A DNA stretch of 38,129 nucleotides. It comes from Desulfobacteraceae bacterium Eth-SRB2. Lineage in GTDB: Bacteria > Desulfobacterota > Desulfobacteria > Desulfobacterales > UBA11574. Of this stretch, positions 1 to 8,873 are shown piece by piece. The position numbers were made by a program, and so were the translations under genes. The stretch spans positions 29,393 through 67,521 of the forward strand of contig RPGQ01000013.1 in assembly GCA_004193595.1 (NCBI GenBank). Direction: 5' to 3'. The notes beneath the pieces were generated by a model. It had not been told where the DNA came from. It worked only from the letters and a program-made list of their open reading frames with translations, and did no database searches. Each line of letters begins with the position of its first letter. Position 1 is the first letter of the stretch.

Positions 1-39
1 ACTACTTGTTACAACTTATTTTTTTATTGTAATGTTGCT
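1..39 (+). promoter_or_regulatory. Probable CRISPR leader end
   Basis: This AT-rich stretch, with a run of seven T at about 19-27, lies directly before the first complete CRISPR repeat. The opposite end of the array carries the degenerate repeat, so the leader and transcription start should be on this side. Only the last 39 bases are inside the window. Cas genes, if present, would be further left and cannot be seen. Confidence 0.5.
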
Positions 40-356
40 GTTCACCGCCGTACAGGCGGCTTAGAAAACTAAGCGAAAACGGGGTAAAAATGGTTTGAAG
101 TTCACCGCCGTACAGGCGGCTTAGAAACCTTTAAATAGGTTTTAAAACAATAATACTACGTTCACCGCCGTACAGGCGGCTTAGAAATCTGATCTAAGTC
201 TAAGATCTCTTGTTCTGTTGTTCACCGCTGTACAGGCGGCTTAGAAAAAGTGTAGAGTTCCGTGATGAAAAACCGTGAAGTTCACCGCCGTACAGGCGGC
301 TTAGAAAGGGCCAGTTATTAGGGATTCCCTAACAACTCAGTTCACCGCCGTACAGG
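40..356 (+). CRISPR. CRISPR array, subtype I-F-like repeat, six units, last one truncated
   Basis: Five complete 28-bp repeats start at 40, 100, 160, 220 and 280, with a strict 60-bp period. The five 32-bp spacers are at 68-99, 128-159, 188-219, 248-279 and 308-339. The repeat begins GTTCACCGCC, has stem CCGCC/GGCGG around loop GTACA, and ends CTTAGAAA. This matches the known I-F (Csy) repeat class in length, start and end, and in the 32-bp spacer size. The unit at 220 has one C-to-T change in the stem that still allows a G-U pair. The sixth unit (340-356) keeps only its first 17 bases and then changes into unrelated sequence. That places the distal end here and supports transcription on the plus strand. 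No cas gene is in the window. Confidence 0.96.
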
Positions 357-1376
357 TAAGCTACGCTTGGCTACGCTTGGGGTCGGACCACGGTAACATA
401 CTATAATAACAACAAAAAAGGACTGAAACAGGCCTTAAAATCGTCTTAAACCACTCTTTTTGGTCCCAAAAATGACCCTTTAAGCTAAATAGTATGACCC
501 CAATATCCCCAATATCCCCAATATCCCCAAGATAACCCATCATAACTCCCTATAATTCAATGATATTATTCTGGAAATGCTTTGTGAGGCTGATTTTAAA
601 CTCAGAACGTTATTTTTGCACTGGAAATGAGCCTTTTAAGAAAGAGGTTATGAAAATATTAGGGAACCGGCAGTAACTTATAGGGTGCTTGGCAAATTAC
701 AACTAACGTTGCATAAACAACATGGCTAAAGGGGGATCAACTATTCGAATTTCAAATAAAAATCATAAAAATGCTTCCCTTTTTGATTTCGAACCCTTGG
801 TGAATTCAAAGGATGGGGTCTATTTGATGCCATGTTGTTTACCCTGCGGGAAAGCCCGAGGACTCCAGTTCCGGCGTTGCCAAGGGTTCGCAGTAGATTT
901 ACTACGGCTTTACCCTTGGCGCCTTGGCTCTGAAGCCCTCCGACTTTTGAAACGTTAGGGTACCCACTGCTGTATTAAAAAATTTCTTAAGGACTTTCCT
1001 AAAAAATGCTATTTTCTTAAGCAGGAAAATGAAAAGAATCAGGAAAAAACCAACTGAGAGAGAGATGATCGAACAGCTCCGAAGGGCTGCCTGCCTCTGC
1101 TGTTCGTGGCTTTTCTCAGTGAAGCGGAAATCCCGTCATCGTGGGATCTGCGGCATCCCGAGCTTTTGCAGCGATAGGGTTTATAAGACGAGCAAGATCG
1201 AAAAATATTGGAAGAAGCCGTGAAAATAACCGATGACCCCGAAGTTGATGTCCTGCGTATCATTTTCAGCAATGCACCGATAGCTGAAAAAGCAACCAAT
1301 TAATCGTAACCTATCGGTCCACGGTCCACCAACTCAGCCTCCGGGAAAAGCCTGCCAAGGTTCCTGCAAATTGCTT
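357..1376. other. Gene-poor, repeat-rich debris after the CRISPR array
   Basis: No convincing intact gene was found here. A 10-bp unit CTACGCTTGG is duplicated at 361-380. A 9-bp unit AATATCCCC is repeated three times at 502-528; in a 60-codon minus-strand frame (361-543) it would encode a Gly-Asp-Ile repeat. A plus-strand frame of 78 codons (722-958) and one of 64 codons (1029-1223, weak GCAGGAAA ribosome site) are open but resemble nothing I recognise. The second frame runs into a decayed gene copy (see 1175-1372). Small open frames joined to fragments of a dispersed family suggest a site of repeated insertion and decay. Confidence 0.5.
1175..1372 (+). pseudogene. Decayed gene copy A of a dispersed unknown family (C-terminal part)
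   Basis: From the TTTATAAGACG stretch to AGCCTGCC this closely matches positions 4744-4930. Read with one frame change after the KTSKIEK codons, it gives ILEEAVKITDDPEVDVLRII and then SNAPIAEKA, followed by a stop. The same protein segment can be reconstructed from copy B. Sequence before 1175 does not match copy B, so this is a 5'-truncated copy. I do not recognise the family. Confidence 0.6.
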
Positions 1377-1979
1377 TTACGGAACAATACTCACCGGGAC
1401 ACTTTCATATGGCGTTCTTCTCTTGGATTTAAGCTCCCGGGGGTCCCGCATGGTTTTTAAAATTTCAATGCTGCTTTTTAATCCCCTATTAAGCCGACAC
1501 ATGTCAATGGCCATCCCGGCAACCTGAGCAATAGCCTGAATAAAATTCACATCCTCCAAAGTAAACTTCCAAGGTTCAGCCGTGTAAACTCGCAGAGCAC
1601 CAATGATATTACCCAGACTGGTGATCGGAACGGACAGTATTGAGGCGATTCCCTCTTTTTTCGCCGCTTCGGGGTACTGAAGTCTGGGATCATCAGTGAC
1701 ATCATAAATGGCCACAGGCCCATCTTCCAGGGACGAAGCAATGGAGCGCAAAGCGCTCACAGGACCTTTATCCAGATATTCATCACTCAGGCCGAATGCA
1801 GCGGCCAACTTCAGTTCATTGGTTTTTCGATTAACCATAAACATTGCACAACCCTTGACATTCAAAGCTCTTTTGACACTCTCCACCGTCACCAGAATAA
1901 TTTCTTCCGGATCCCTGGTGGAAGCGATGGCATCGGTAACCTTAAGCAGTGTTTCATAATTCAATATTTGCTTTTTCAT
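1377..1979 (-). CDS. GAF-domain sensory protein
   Basis: A 200-residue protein made almost only of one GAF domain (about residues 15-165). The domain begins with the typical LLKVTDAIASTRDPEEIL-like helix and continues with a hydrophobic core through CAMFMVNRKT, SILSVPI and GALRVYT. A basic tail of about 35 residues follows. No kinase, cyclase or HTH part is present, so it is a stand-alone sensor module. GAF domains bind small ligands or mediate protein contacts; the ligand cannot be read from the sequence. The start is well supported by AGGAGG a few bases before the ATG. It is monocistronic and divergent from the gene at 2623. The GAF fold is clear; the role is unknown. Confidence 0.85.
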   Translation of the reverse strand: MKKQILNYETLLKVTDAIASTRDPEEIILVTVESVKRALNVKGCAMFMVNRKTNELKLAAAFGLSDEYLDKGPVSALRSIASSLEDGPVAIYDVTDDPRLQYPEAAKKEGIASILSVPITSLGNIIGALRVYTAEPWKFTLEDVNFIQAIAQVAGMAIDMCRLNRGLKSSIEILKTMRDPRELKSKRRTPYESVPVSIVP

Positions 1980-2622
1980 GGTTCCCTCCTTTGGTTTGGA
2001 ATATTTATCATTAATTTAATGCAGTTCTAAACTGCGAAGGCCCGGGAGAATCCGTGTTAAACTTTTAGACTCCCAACAGAACGGACAGCGTTCTGTCAGG
2101 AACAAGGTATGCAAATTTTGAGGGGTCTCTCCATAGGGTAACCTTTTGAGAAAAAACTCGAGAATTTTGGCAAACCCTTTTTTGAAGAACTTAGATTAAA
2201 ATACGCTTTCTTATTTTTCCTATTTTATTTGTTTTCTTTTGTCAATGAGGGGACGGGTTCATTTTTATAGGGAAATATCCTTAAAATATAGGGATTTGTC
2301 CCTTAAAATATAGGGATTTGTCCCAGACTATGGTTTTAACTAACTTCCGTTAGTGCCGAGTATTTAATGTATGGCTGAAAATGTTTCAACTTCGTGCCTT
2401 GCCAATACATATAATCCTACAAAGTCCTTAAGGCTGCTTTAGCCCGAATATTTAACATTTTAAAATTCAACTTTGTTTAGGGTTTACAATCGAGCTCTCT
2501 TTTAATATATTTTTATAATATCAACTCACTGGTACCGGTATCCGATTAATTAGTCTATGCTCTCTGTATCCGGATTCCAGAATAAAGCATTATATATAAA
2601 AATTATATTCCGGGAGGTTAGC
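1980..2622. promoter_or_regulatory. Divergent intergenic region with a tandem 22-bp repeat
   Basis: This 640-bp AT-rich region separates two divergent genes and holds no open frame of note. A 22-bp unit starting TTAAAATATAGGGATT is perfectly duplicated at 2281-2302 and 2303-2324. A third, degenerate version (ATAGGGAAATATCC) lies just upstream at 2267-2280. Each unit carries the short inverted motif GGGA-N4-TCCC. Iterated sites of this kind between divergent genes are typical of operators, but no regulator can be named from the sequence. Confidence 0.5.
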
Positions 2623-4461
2623 ATGCCGGTTCACGCAGAAAAAGTTCTTAAAGAAACTATTGCGCGTATAACAGGATTGAAGAAAGGTTGTCCCCCTCTT
2701 GGCAGCATAAAAATAGAAAATGGAGAATCAGAAACACAGAATATCATTGCCGATTTTTTTAAGAATATAATTGGTCAGAGTGCAGTTTTGAAAGACGAAC
2801 GGCTCATTAAGTTATACAACCGGCTAAAGAATGATTTTATTCGGTTTTATTCCATAAATCAGAATAGGTTGTTTCTGGAGGAACGCTGGAAAATACTAAC
2901 AGGTTTGGATGATGATAATCTGTCCGCTAAGGCAGTCACGGAAATTTGGGCGCCGGAAGTGAGTATAGCGGATGAAGATATTCTTCCTAAATGGAAATTA
3001 TCGAAAGTTTCTCCAAATAAAAAACCTTACAAGCCGGAAGAAGTGGTTTTACAGGTAAACGGTTTGTATTCATTGCCTGATAGTATACCGGAAATTCTTC
3101 ACAGGGATATCAGAGACGAATGGAACCGAGTGATAGATATTCCTGATGATGTTGTATTCGATTATGACCATCCAGTACCGTTATTCAGCACGGACAACAG
3201 CCATGAACTAATTTCATGTTTAAATGAGTTGGATGAAGAAATCGGATTCGAAAAAACTCAAGGAGTATTCCGTGCTGATTACAAGGTGCCTGTCGTTCTG
3301 TCGATTTCTGTCACCCATCCGCGCATTGATCGCTTATGCAGCATGTGGCTGAGAAATATCATGGAAGAAAAACACTACAAAAATATGCGTTTTTATTATC
3401 TCTCTGAAGAAACAACAGGCAACATCAAAAAAGCTCTTGACTTTTATCCTCGGAGAAAGGCGGTTTTCTCAGTCTCCGGAAAATATGCAAATCACTTTAA
3501 TACACTTAAATATTTTCAGCTTATTCTGGAAAAAACTCACGGTATACGTGCCGGATTTAAAATTGACGCTGATGAGGGAATCAGGTCCAGTGATCTTCAA
3601 GCCGCAACAGGTAAAACATGGTTTCAGACCCTGTGTCATGAATACTGGGGCGGGACAGCAGAAGATGCCCGGCGAATGCCGGTTTATCTTGGTGTAAATG
3701 CGGGAGAGTATATCAATGAAAGGGATATAAAAACGTTCGGATATGAAAATAGCCTTCGTAAACCAGACGTTAAATTTGACGGTAATTTTATCGGGGCTGA
3801 TATATTCTTTAACAAGGGAATCGCTCACGCACGTGCAACCGCACTGTATAACAAAGCTGCAGGCAGACTGGATGATTTTATTTCCCATCCCGTAGTCAAG
3901 GGCGGTGGCTACGGTATAGATAATTATTCATTAAGAAAATATGCACCTTTTACATTTTCTGAAGTCGGACGTGCGGAAGATCAGCAATTTTATCTTTCAG
4001 GCTTAGCAAAGGGCGTAAACGGGATTTTTACTCCGGATTTGCGAATTGCACACTATAAACAAAGCCTGGCCAGGTCGGAAAGTACGACGGAAGCCACTCG
4101 TTTTCTCGGAGACATGTTCCGTCTTGTCATATTCCAGGAAATCGTTGAGTTTTTGGGCGTGAAAGATTTAATAGATCCAATGCCGGGTGTTTTTGCAGGA
4201 GAGCTTGCCAGGATTCAAGCCTTCTTCAGCATACTGTATAAAAGTTATTCATATTGTGCAAAAGGTGAAACATATACTGGTGATCTACTGTTTGAACGGG
4301 GTCTGAAGGAACTGCAAGGTTTGATAGATGATGTCGAATCTGGCCGCATCAGACAACAGTGGGAACTCGAACAGAACGATTTTGAAACTCTTATCGATGC
4401 CATTGATACATGCAACAGGAATGAACTTTTTTCAGCTGTTCTAACAATGGAAGTAAAATAG
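2623..4461 (+). CDS. Large protein with possible GT-A glycosyltransferase fold
   Basis: A 612-residue cytoplasmic-looking protein with no signal peptide or membrane segment. The frame is open from 2557, but GGGAGG lies seven bases before the ATG at 2623, so that start is preferred. The middle part resembles nucleotide-diphospho-sugar transferases: PVVLSISVTHPRIDR opens like a GT-A strand, FKIDADEGIRSSDL supplies a DxD-like motif, GADIFFNKGIAHAR follows, and GRAEDQQFYLSGL resembles the acidic ED motif of GT2 enzymes. The N-terminal 200 and C-terminal 150 residues are helical and unrecognised. The glycosyltransferase idea rests on motif order only; no sugar donor or acceptor can be suggested. 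It stands alone between a tandem-repeat intergenic region and a decayed gene copy, and looks more AT-rich than the genes further right. Confidence 0.45.
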   Translation: MPVHAEKVLKETIARITGLKKGCPPLGSIKIENGESETQNIIADFFKNIIGQSAVLKDERLIKLYNRLKNDFIRFYSINQNRLFLEERWKILTGLDDDNLSAKAVTEIWAPEVSIADEDILPKWKLSKVSPNKKPYKPEEVVLQVNGLYSLPDSIPEILHRDIRDEWNRVIDIPDDVVFDYDHPVPLFSTDNSHELISCLNELDEEIGFEKTQGVFRADYKVPVVLSISVTHPRIDRLCSMWLRNIMEEKHYKNMRFYYLSEETTGNIKKALDFYPRRKAVFSVSGKYANHFNTLKYFQLILEKTHGIRAGFKIDADEGIRSSDLQAATGKTWFQTLCHEYWGGTAEDARRMPVYLGVNAGEYINERDIKTFGYENSLRKPDVKFDGNFIGADIFFNKGIAHARATALYNKAAGRLDDFISHPVVKGGGYGIDNYSLRKYAPFTFSEVGRAEDQQFYLSGLAKGVNGIFTPDLRIAHYKQSLARSESTTEATRFLGDMFRLVIFQEIVEFLGVKDLIDPMPGVFAGELARIQAFFSILYKSYSYCAKGETYTGDLLFERGLKELQGLIDDVESGRIRQQWELEQNDFETLIDAIDTCNRNELFSAVLTMEVK

Positions 4462-4551
4462 GTCGATTATGTGTTGACAAAAAGTATTGACTTAGTGCCT
4501 CAATCGAAACCCATTATCATTTTAATATCATTAAAGAATTCTTTTACTACG

Positions 4552-5018
4552 GGACATACGTGCAGCGCTTGCTTAAAAAAATCACCTAAAAAATCTATAA
4601 CCTTTGAACCTGTGTTTCTTCGGCAGATCACAGCCGAACTCAGACCTTTGATAAGAGAATCTCAGGGAAGGGGACCATTGGGAATACTTCTTTCATGGGT
4701 AGTATTTTTACTATCGCCGTTGACCCGGCAAACGTCGTTAGGGTTTATAAGACGAGCAAGATCGAAAAATATTGGAAGAAGCCATGAAAATAACCTAATG
4801 CCCCCAAAGTTGATGTCCTGCGCATCATTCTCAGCAACGCACCAATAGCTGAAAAAGCCAACCAATTAATCGTAACCTATCGGTCCACGGTCCACCAACT
4901 CAGCCTCCAGGAAAAGCCTGCCAAAGTGCCTGAAAATAAATATCTCGGCTTACGGGAAAACGTCAAGAAAATCTGGGATAATTTTATGGACATAGATCCT
5001 ATCGGTGCAAAAGCTTAG
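4552..5018 (+). pseudogene. Decayed gene copy B, the longest copy of a dispersed unknown family
   Basis: Stitching three plus-strand frames gives one continuous protein. It opens with TCSACLKKSPKKSITFEPV, goes on through ADHSRTQ.FDKRISGKGTIG and IFTIAVDPANVVRVYKTSKI, then ILEEAMKIT and VDVLRIILSNAPIAEKANQL, and ends WDNFMDIDPIGAKA at a TAG (5016-5018). At least three frame changes and one in-frame stop make it non-functional. Parts of the same text recur at 1175, 6951 and 10034, which shows that the reconstructed reading is not chance. The N-terminal CxxC could be half of a zinc or iron site. I do not recognise the family and see no transposase signature. Confidence 0.65.
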
Positions 5019-5400
5019 GATGCCGTAAGTCCCCCCGATAATTGGATCTATGCTTTGCTCCGACAGGCGGGGTAAAAATAATAGGAGGCAGGACTGATCA
5101 AGCCCAATAGCCCAACCGGGGAGTGTTGAAGGGGCAGAATCAGCGAGGGTGGGGATATTGGTTTGGTTGGGCGGCTTTTCGAAGACGTGTGAGGAAAAGC
5201 AAATAATTATTATGACTTGTCAACTACGCACCCGATTTCTTTCGTCAAGATGTGAACCCAATGACGTTAAGTTTAAAATAAATATTGATTTTATTGTTAG
5301 CCACACTTAAAACGTTTGTTAAAAAATATTTCATGGGATAAAAAAATCCCTTCGGGTAAAATTGATGTCTATGATTCTAAAATAGAATAAGGAAGAGAGC
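5019..5400. other. Intergenic region without recognisable gene
   Basis: No open frame with a credible ribosome site was found. The first half is relatively GC-rich (5030-5190) and the second half AT-rich, as expected for a promoter region of the gene at 5401. A good ribosome site (AAGGAAGAGAGC) ends the region. Nothing else is supported. Confidence 0.4.
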
Positions 5401-6918
5401 ATGGCAGCGAATACGGCGTTTGACAATGAGAAATATATACAGGAGCAAATATCTGAAATCCTTGAACGTGTGAAAAAATTTGATAACAAGCTCTACCTTG
5501 AATTCGGCGGCAAGCTTTTATTTGACTATCATGCGTCCAGGGTGTTGCCGGGCTATGATCCCAATGTAAAAATGAGGCTTCTTCAAGCGTTAAAAGATAA
5601 GGCCGACATCCTGCTTTGCATTTATGCCGGCGATATCGAAAGGAAAAAAATGCGGGCTGATTTTGGTATCACCTACGATTCCGACGCCCTCAAACTCATC
5701 GACGATCTCCGGGGTTGGGGCATCGATGTTTTAGGCGTTGTAATTACCCGTTTTGGAAATCAGCCGTCGGCCCTACAATTTAAATATAAACTGGAAAGAA
5801 GAAACATTCGGGTTTACACTCATCAATACACCAAAGGGTATCCTACGGATATCGATCTGATCGTCAGCGATGAGGGATACGGCGCCAATGAATATATCGA
5901 AACCGATAAACCCTTGGTCATCGTGACCGGACCCGGACCTGGCAGTGGAAAACTGGCCACCTCTCTTTCCCAGATATACCATGAATACAAACGGGGTATT
6001 TTTGCGGGTTACGCCAAATTCGAAACCTTCCCGATCTGGAATCTACCACTCAATCACCCGGTGAATGTGGCCTATGAAGCCGCTACCGCTGATATCAGGG
6101 ATTTTAACCTGATAGATCCTTTTCATCTGGAGGCTTATAATCAGAAGACGATTAACTACAATCGTGACGTGGAGGTGTTCCCTATTCTTAAACGAATATT
6201 GAAAAAAATAATGGGCGGCGAGCCATTTTACAAATCCCCCACGGATATGGGAGTCAATCGCGCCGGCTTTGCCATCACAGACGATGGAGCGACACAGGAA
6301 GCTGCCAAACAGGAATTTATTCGGCGGTATTTCCGCTATCGGTGCGAATATGTCATGGGTTTGACGGACAAGGAAACGGTTCAACGGGTAGAGCTTTTGA
6401 TGAAAGACTTCAACCTGGAGCTGGAATACCGGCGAGTGGTCGAACCGGCGCGCACCGCGGCCATAAAAGGCCGGGAGAGCGGTAAAGGCAGCGAAGGTAT
6501 TTTTTGCGGTGCGGCCATTGACCTCGGAAACGGTAACATCGTGACCGGAAACAACTCACCGCAATTTCACGCGGCTTCAAGCCTTATTTTACACGCCATT
6601 AAGCATTTAGCCGAAATCCCGGACAAGATTAAATTGCTCCCGCCTAACATCGTCGATTCGGTTCGAAATCTCAAAACCAAGGTGCTCAATGAAAAGGCCC
6701 TCAGTCTCGACCTGGTGGAAACCCTCATCGCCCTCAGCATCAGTGCGACTTTAAATCCTGCCGCCCAGTTAGCCATGGAAAAATTGGAGAAACTCCAAGG
6801 GTGTGAAGTCCATATGACTCATATCCCTACACCGGGGGATGAAGCTGGGTTAAGGCGACTCGGCGTGAACCTCACAAGTGACCCCAACTTTTCTACTAAA
6901 GATCTTTTTATCTCGTAA
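5401..6918 (+). CDS. DUF1846 (UPF0371) family protein
   Basis: A 505-residue protein that matches the DUF1846/UPF0371 family over its whole length. Diagnostic stretches are the N-terminal KLYLEFGGKLLFDYHASRVL, the Rossmann-like IVTGPGPGSGKLATSLSQIY (about residues 176-195) and PIWNLPLNHPVNVAYEAATA. Family members are about 500 residues long, so it is complete. The GPGPGSGK segment looks like a nucleotide-binding loop. Known structures have an NAD(P)/ATP-type fold, but the reaction is not established as far as I know. A ribosome site AAGGAAGAG precedes the ATG. It is a single gene flanked by decayed copies of the dispersed family on both sides. Confidence 0.9.
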   Translation: MAANTAFDNEKYIQEQISEILERVKKFDNKLYLEFGGKLLFDYHASRVLPGYDPNVKMRLLQALKDKADILLCIYAGDIERKKMRADFGITYDSDALKLIDDLRGWGIDVLGVVITRFGNQPSALQFKYKLERRNIRVYTHQYTKGYPTDIDLIVSDEGYGANEYIETDKPLVIVTGPGPGSGKLATSLSQIYHEYKRGIFAGYAKFETFPIWNLPLNHPVNVAYEAATADIRDFNLIDPFHLEAYNQKTINYNRDVEVFPILKRILKKIMGGEPFYKSPTDMGVNRAGFAITDDGATQEAAKQEFIRRYFRYRCEYVMGLTDKETVQRVELLMKDFNLELEYRRVVEPARTAAIKGRESGKGSEGIFCGAAIDLGNGNIVTGNNSPQFHAASSLILHAIKHLAEIPDKIKLLPPNIVDSVRNLKTKVLNEKALSLDLVETLIALSISATLNPAAQLAMEKLEKLQGCEVHMTHIPTPGDEAGLRRLGVNLTSDPNFSTKDLFIS

Positions 6919-6950
6919 CCCACGCGTTTCAGGCTGCTGAAGCTTTCATT

Positions 6951-7060
6951 GGACGTTCGTGCAGAGCTTGCTTAAAAAAAATCACCTAAAAAATCTATAA
7001 CCTTTGAACCTGCGTTATGTCCGGCAGATCACAGCCGCACCCAAATCCTTGATAAGAGAA
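6951..7060 (+). pseudogene. Decayed gene copy C of the dispersed unknown family (N-terminal part)
   Basis: From GGACGTTCGTGCAGAG onward this matches copies B (4552) and D (10034). It would encode SCRACLKK..SPKKSITFEPA with one extra A in the poly-A run, then LCPADHSRTQILDKRI. The match ends near 7060, before the central part of the family, so this is a 3'-truncated fragment lying 30 bp after the DUF1846 stop codon. Confidence 0.6.
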
Positions 7061-7062
7061 TA

Positions 7063-7218
7063 TTATCCCAGATTGGCATCAACCTGGGATTTAATTGAGA
7101 GTGTCTGGGAAAAACCACCGACCTCCTGGATAGCAGGAGGTCGGTGATTTTGATCATTTTTCACAAAGGATAAAAGAGGGAAGCCTAATGTTGCGACTAC
7201 CGACGTTGCTTTGGCCAT
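7063..7218 (-). CDS. Possible small protein of 51 residues downstream of katA
   Basis: The ATG at 7218 has a near-perfect ribosome site, AAGGAGG, seven bases upstream. The frame gives MAKATSVVATLGFPLLSFVK followed by a polar tail. The longer frame starting at 7284 lacks such a site. The first 20 residues are hydrophobic and could be a short membrane or leader segment. However, the perfect hairpin at 7116-7146, which is terminator-like on this strand, lies inside the frame and encodes residues about 25-34. The tail may therefore be an accident and the gene a truncated remnant. No family is recognised. Confidence 0.3.
   Translation of the reverse strand: MAKATSVVATLGFPLLSFVKNDQNHRPPAIQEVGGFSQTLSIKSQVDANLG
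7116..7146. terminator. Perfect 13-bp hairpin, probably bidirectional terminator
   Basis: CACCGACCTCCTG (7116-7128) and its exact reverse complement (7134-7146) enclose the loop GATAG. On the minus strand the stem is followed by GTTTTTCCC, a good terminator for the katA direction. On the plus strand it is followed by ATTTTGATCATTTTTC. It lies between the converging DUF1846 and katA genes. Confidence 0.75.
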
Positions 7219-7252
7219 AACAATCCTCCTTAAGATTTTATGCCTATTAAGC

Positions 7253-7310
7253 GGGCTAAGCGGCTTGGCAAAATGCGGCAGCATTTACCAAACCGCCTTT
7301 AGCCCTTTTT
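7253..7310 (+). terminator. Large imperfect inverted repeat followed by T5
   Basis: GGGCTAAGCGGCTTGGCAAA at 7253 pairs with TTTACCAAACCGCCTTTAGC ending at 7303-7305, an imperfect stem of about 24 bp around a GGCA loop. On the plus strand TTTTT follows immediately (7306-7310), as in a terminator. On the minus strand the same fold would form the 3' untranslated part of katA and the 5' leader of the small frame at 7218. Either role is possible. Confidence 0.5.
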
Positions 7311-7415
7311 AGCTGGTTGAACTATACTTCGAGAGTTTAAAAGTAGTTTTCCTGTTCAGTGAAAACCTTGGTGTTTTTTTACGGCCCCCTTGTGACTTTG
7401 AAAACGATCCTATTC

Positions 7416-8873
7416 CTACTTAGGTACTTCGCTAAGCGGGATGTCAAGTGCATCAGCCACCCCTTTGCCGTAAGCCGGATCGGCCTTCAGACAGTTGCCA
7501 ATGTGACGAATCTTAATCTCTCTCGGAGCGTCTCCCATAGCACGAGCTGTGTTAGCAAACAGCAAGTTCTGCTGCTCGGGGCTCATCTTATGGAACAGGG
7601 CGCCAGGCTGGGAGTAATAATCGTCATCCACACGATGGTCCCAGTGATCCGCCGCCCCTTCCAAACTGAGGGGCGGTTCGGCAACGTCCGGCTGCTCTTG
7701 CCACTCGCCGTAACTATTAGGCTCGTAAGCAAGGGTACTGCCATAATTGCCGTCAACCCGCATGGCTCCATCACGGTGATAGCTGTGAAATGGGCATCGA
7801 GAGGCATTGACCGGGATCAAATGATGGTTCACACCGAGCCGATAGCGTTGGGCATCGCCGTAGGAGAAGAGTCTCCCCTGCAACATTTTGTCAGGAGAGA
7901 ACCCGATGCCTGGGACGATGTTGGCTGGATTGAAAGCCGATTGCTCAACTTCGGCGAAGTAGTTCTCCGGGTTACGATTCAGTTCGTAGATACCCACCTC
8001 GACCAAAGGGTAATCGCCATGAGGCCAAACCTTTGTTAGGTCGAAGGGGTTGAAAGGACATTTAGAGGCATCCTTTTCCGGCATCACCTGAATGGACAAG
8101 GTCCAGCGGGGAAAATCCCCTTTTTCGATGCTTTCGTATAGGTCGCGCTGATTACTTTCCCGGCATTTAGCGACGACCGCCGCGGCCTCTTCATCGCTCA
8201 GACAGCGTATCCCCTGCTGGGTCTTGAAATGAAACTTGACCCAGTAACGTTCGTTTTTGGCATTGATCATGCTGTAAGTGTGGCTGCCGTAGCCGTTCAT
8301 ATGGCGATAGGAATAAGGAATGCCGCGATCACTCATCGTGATAGTAATCTGGTGTAACGCCTCCGGTAGTAGAGTCCAGAAGTCCCAGTTATTGCGGGCG
8401 CTACGCAGGTTCGTTCGGGGATCGCGTTTGACGGCCTTGTTAAGGTCGGGGAATTTCAGTGGATCACGCAGGAAGAATACGGGTGTGTTGTTGCCCACCA
8501 GATCCCAGTTGCCTTCCTCGGTATAAAATTTGATCGCAAATCCACGGATATCACGCTCGGCGTCGGCGGCACCACGCTCACCGGCTACCGTGGAAAGCCG
8601 GGTGAAGAGCTCGGTCTTTTTCCCTATTTCGGAAAATATTTTAGCCTTGGTATACTGAGTAATGTCGTGGGTGACGGTAAAGGTGCCGTAGGCACCGGAA
8701 CCCTTTGCGTGCATTCGTCGCTCAGGGATCACTTCCCGATCAAAATGGGCCAGTTTCTCCAGGTACCAAACATCCTGCAGTAACATGGGTCCGCGCGGTC
8801 CAGCAGTCATTGCGTTCTGGTTATCAGCTACTGGAGAGCCGGCGTTGTTGGTCAGTTTTTTCTTTTGTGTCAT
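7416..8873 (-). CDS. katA: Monofunctional heme catalase
   Basis: A 485-residue small-subunit (clade 3 type) catalase that converts hydrogen peroxide to water and oxygen in the cytoplasm. Catalytic His55 lies in [14 protein letters not shown], Asn128 in [14 protein letters not shown], and the proximal heme-ligand Tyr337 in [14 protein letters not shown]. The length matches the family and no disruption is visible. AAGGAG precedes the ATG. The gene lies downstream of the PerR-type repressor at 9244 on the same strand with a 370-bp gap, so peroxide control is likely. In an anaerobe it protects against air exposure. Identification is secure. Confidence 0.97.
   Translation of the reverse strand: MTQKKKLTNNAGSPVADNQNAMTAGPRGPMLLQDVWYLEKLAHFDREVIPERRMHAKGSGAYGTFTVTHDITQYTKAKIFSEIGKKTELFTRLSTVAGERGAADAERDIRGFAIKFYTEEGNWDLVGNNTPVFFLRDPLKFPDLNKAVKRDPRTNLRSARNNWDFWTLLPEALHQITITMSDRGIPYSYRHMNGYGSHTYSMINAKNERYWVKFHFKTQQGIRCLSDEEAAAVVAKCRESNQRDLYESIEKGDFPRWTLSIQVMPEKDASKCPFNPFDLTKVWPHGDYPLVEVGIYELNRNPENYFAEVEQSAFNPANIVPGIGFSPDKMLQGRLFSYGDAQRYRLGVNHHLIPVNASRCPFHSYHRDGAMRVDGNYGSTLAYEPNSYGEWQEQPDVAEPPLSLEGAADHWDHRVDDDYYSQPGALFHKMSPEQQNLLFANTARAMGDAPREIKIRHIGNCLKADPAYGKGVADALDIPLSEVPK

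Noticed and set aside
68..99. Spacer 1 shares GGGGTAAAAAT with the region near 5070.
   Set aside because: About a dozen bases in AT-rich context is within chance; no longer protospacer match was seen.
308..339. Near-palindrome TTAGGGATTCCCTAA inside spacer 5 as an operator or element.
   Set aside because: It is inside a CRISPR spacer of normal length and most likely reflects the source DNA.
700..960. Integron attC-like ends (CTAACG at 705, CGTTAGG at 951) around a small frame.
   Set aside because: The core sites do not satisfy GTTRRRY and RYYYAAC, and no integrase or second cassette is present.
4471..4848. 125-codon plus-strand frame as an intact gene.
   Set aside because: Comparison with the other copies shows it is a frame-shifted reading of decayed copy B.
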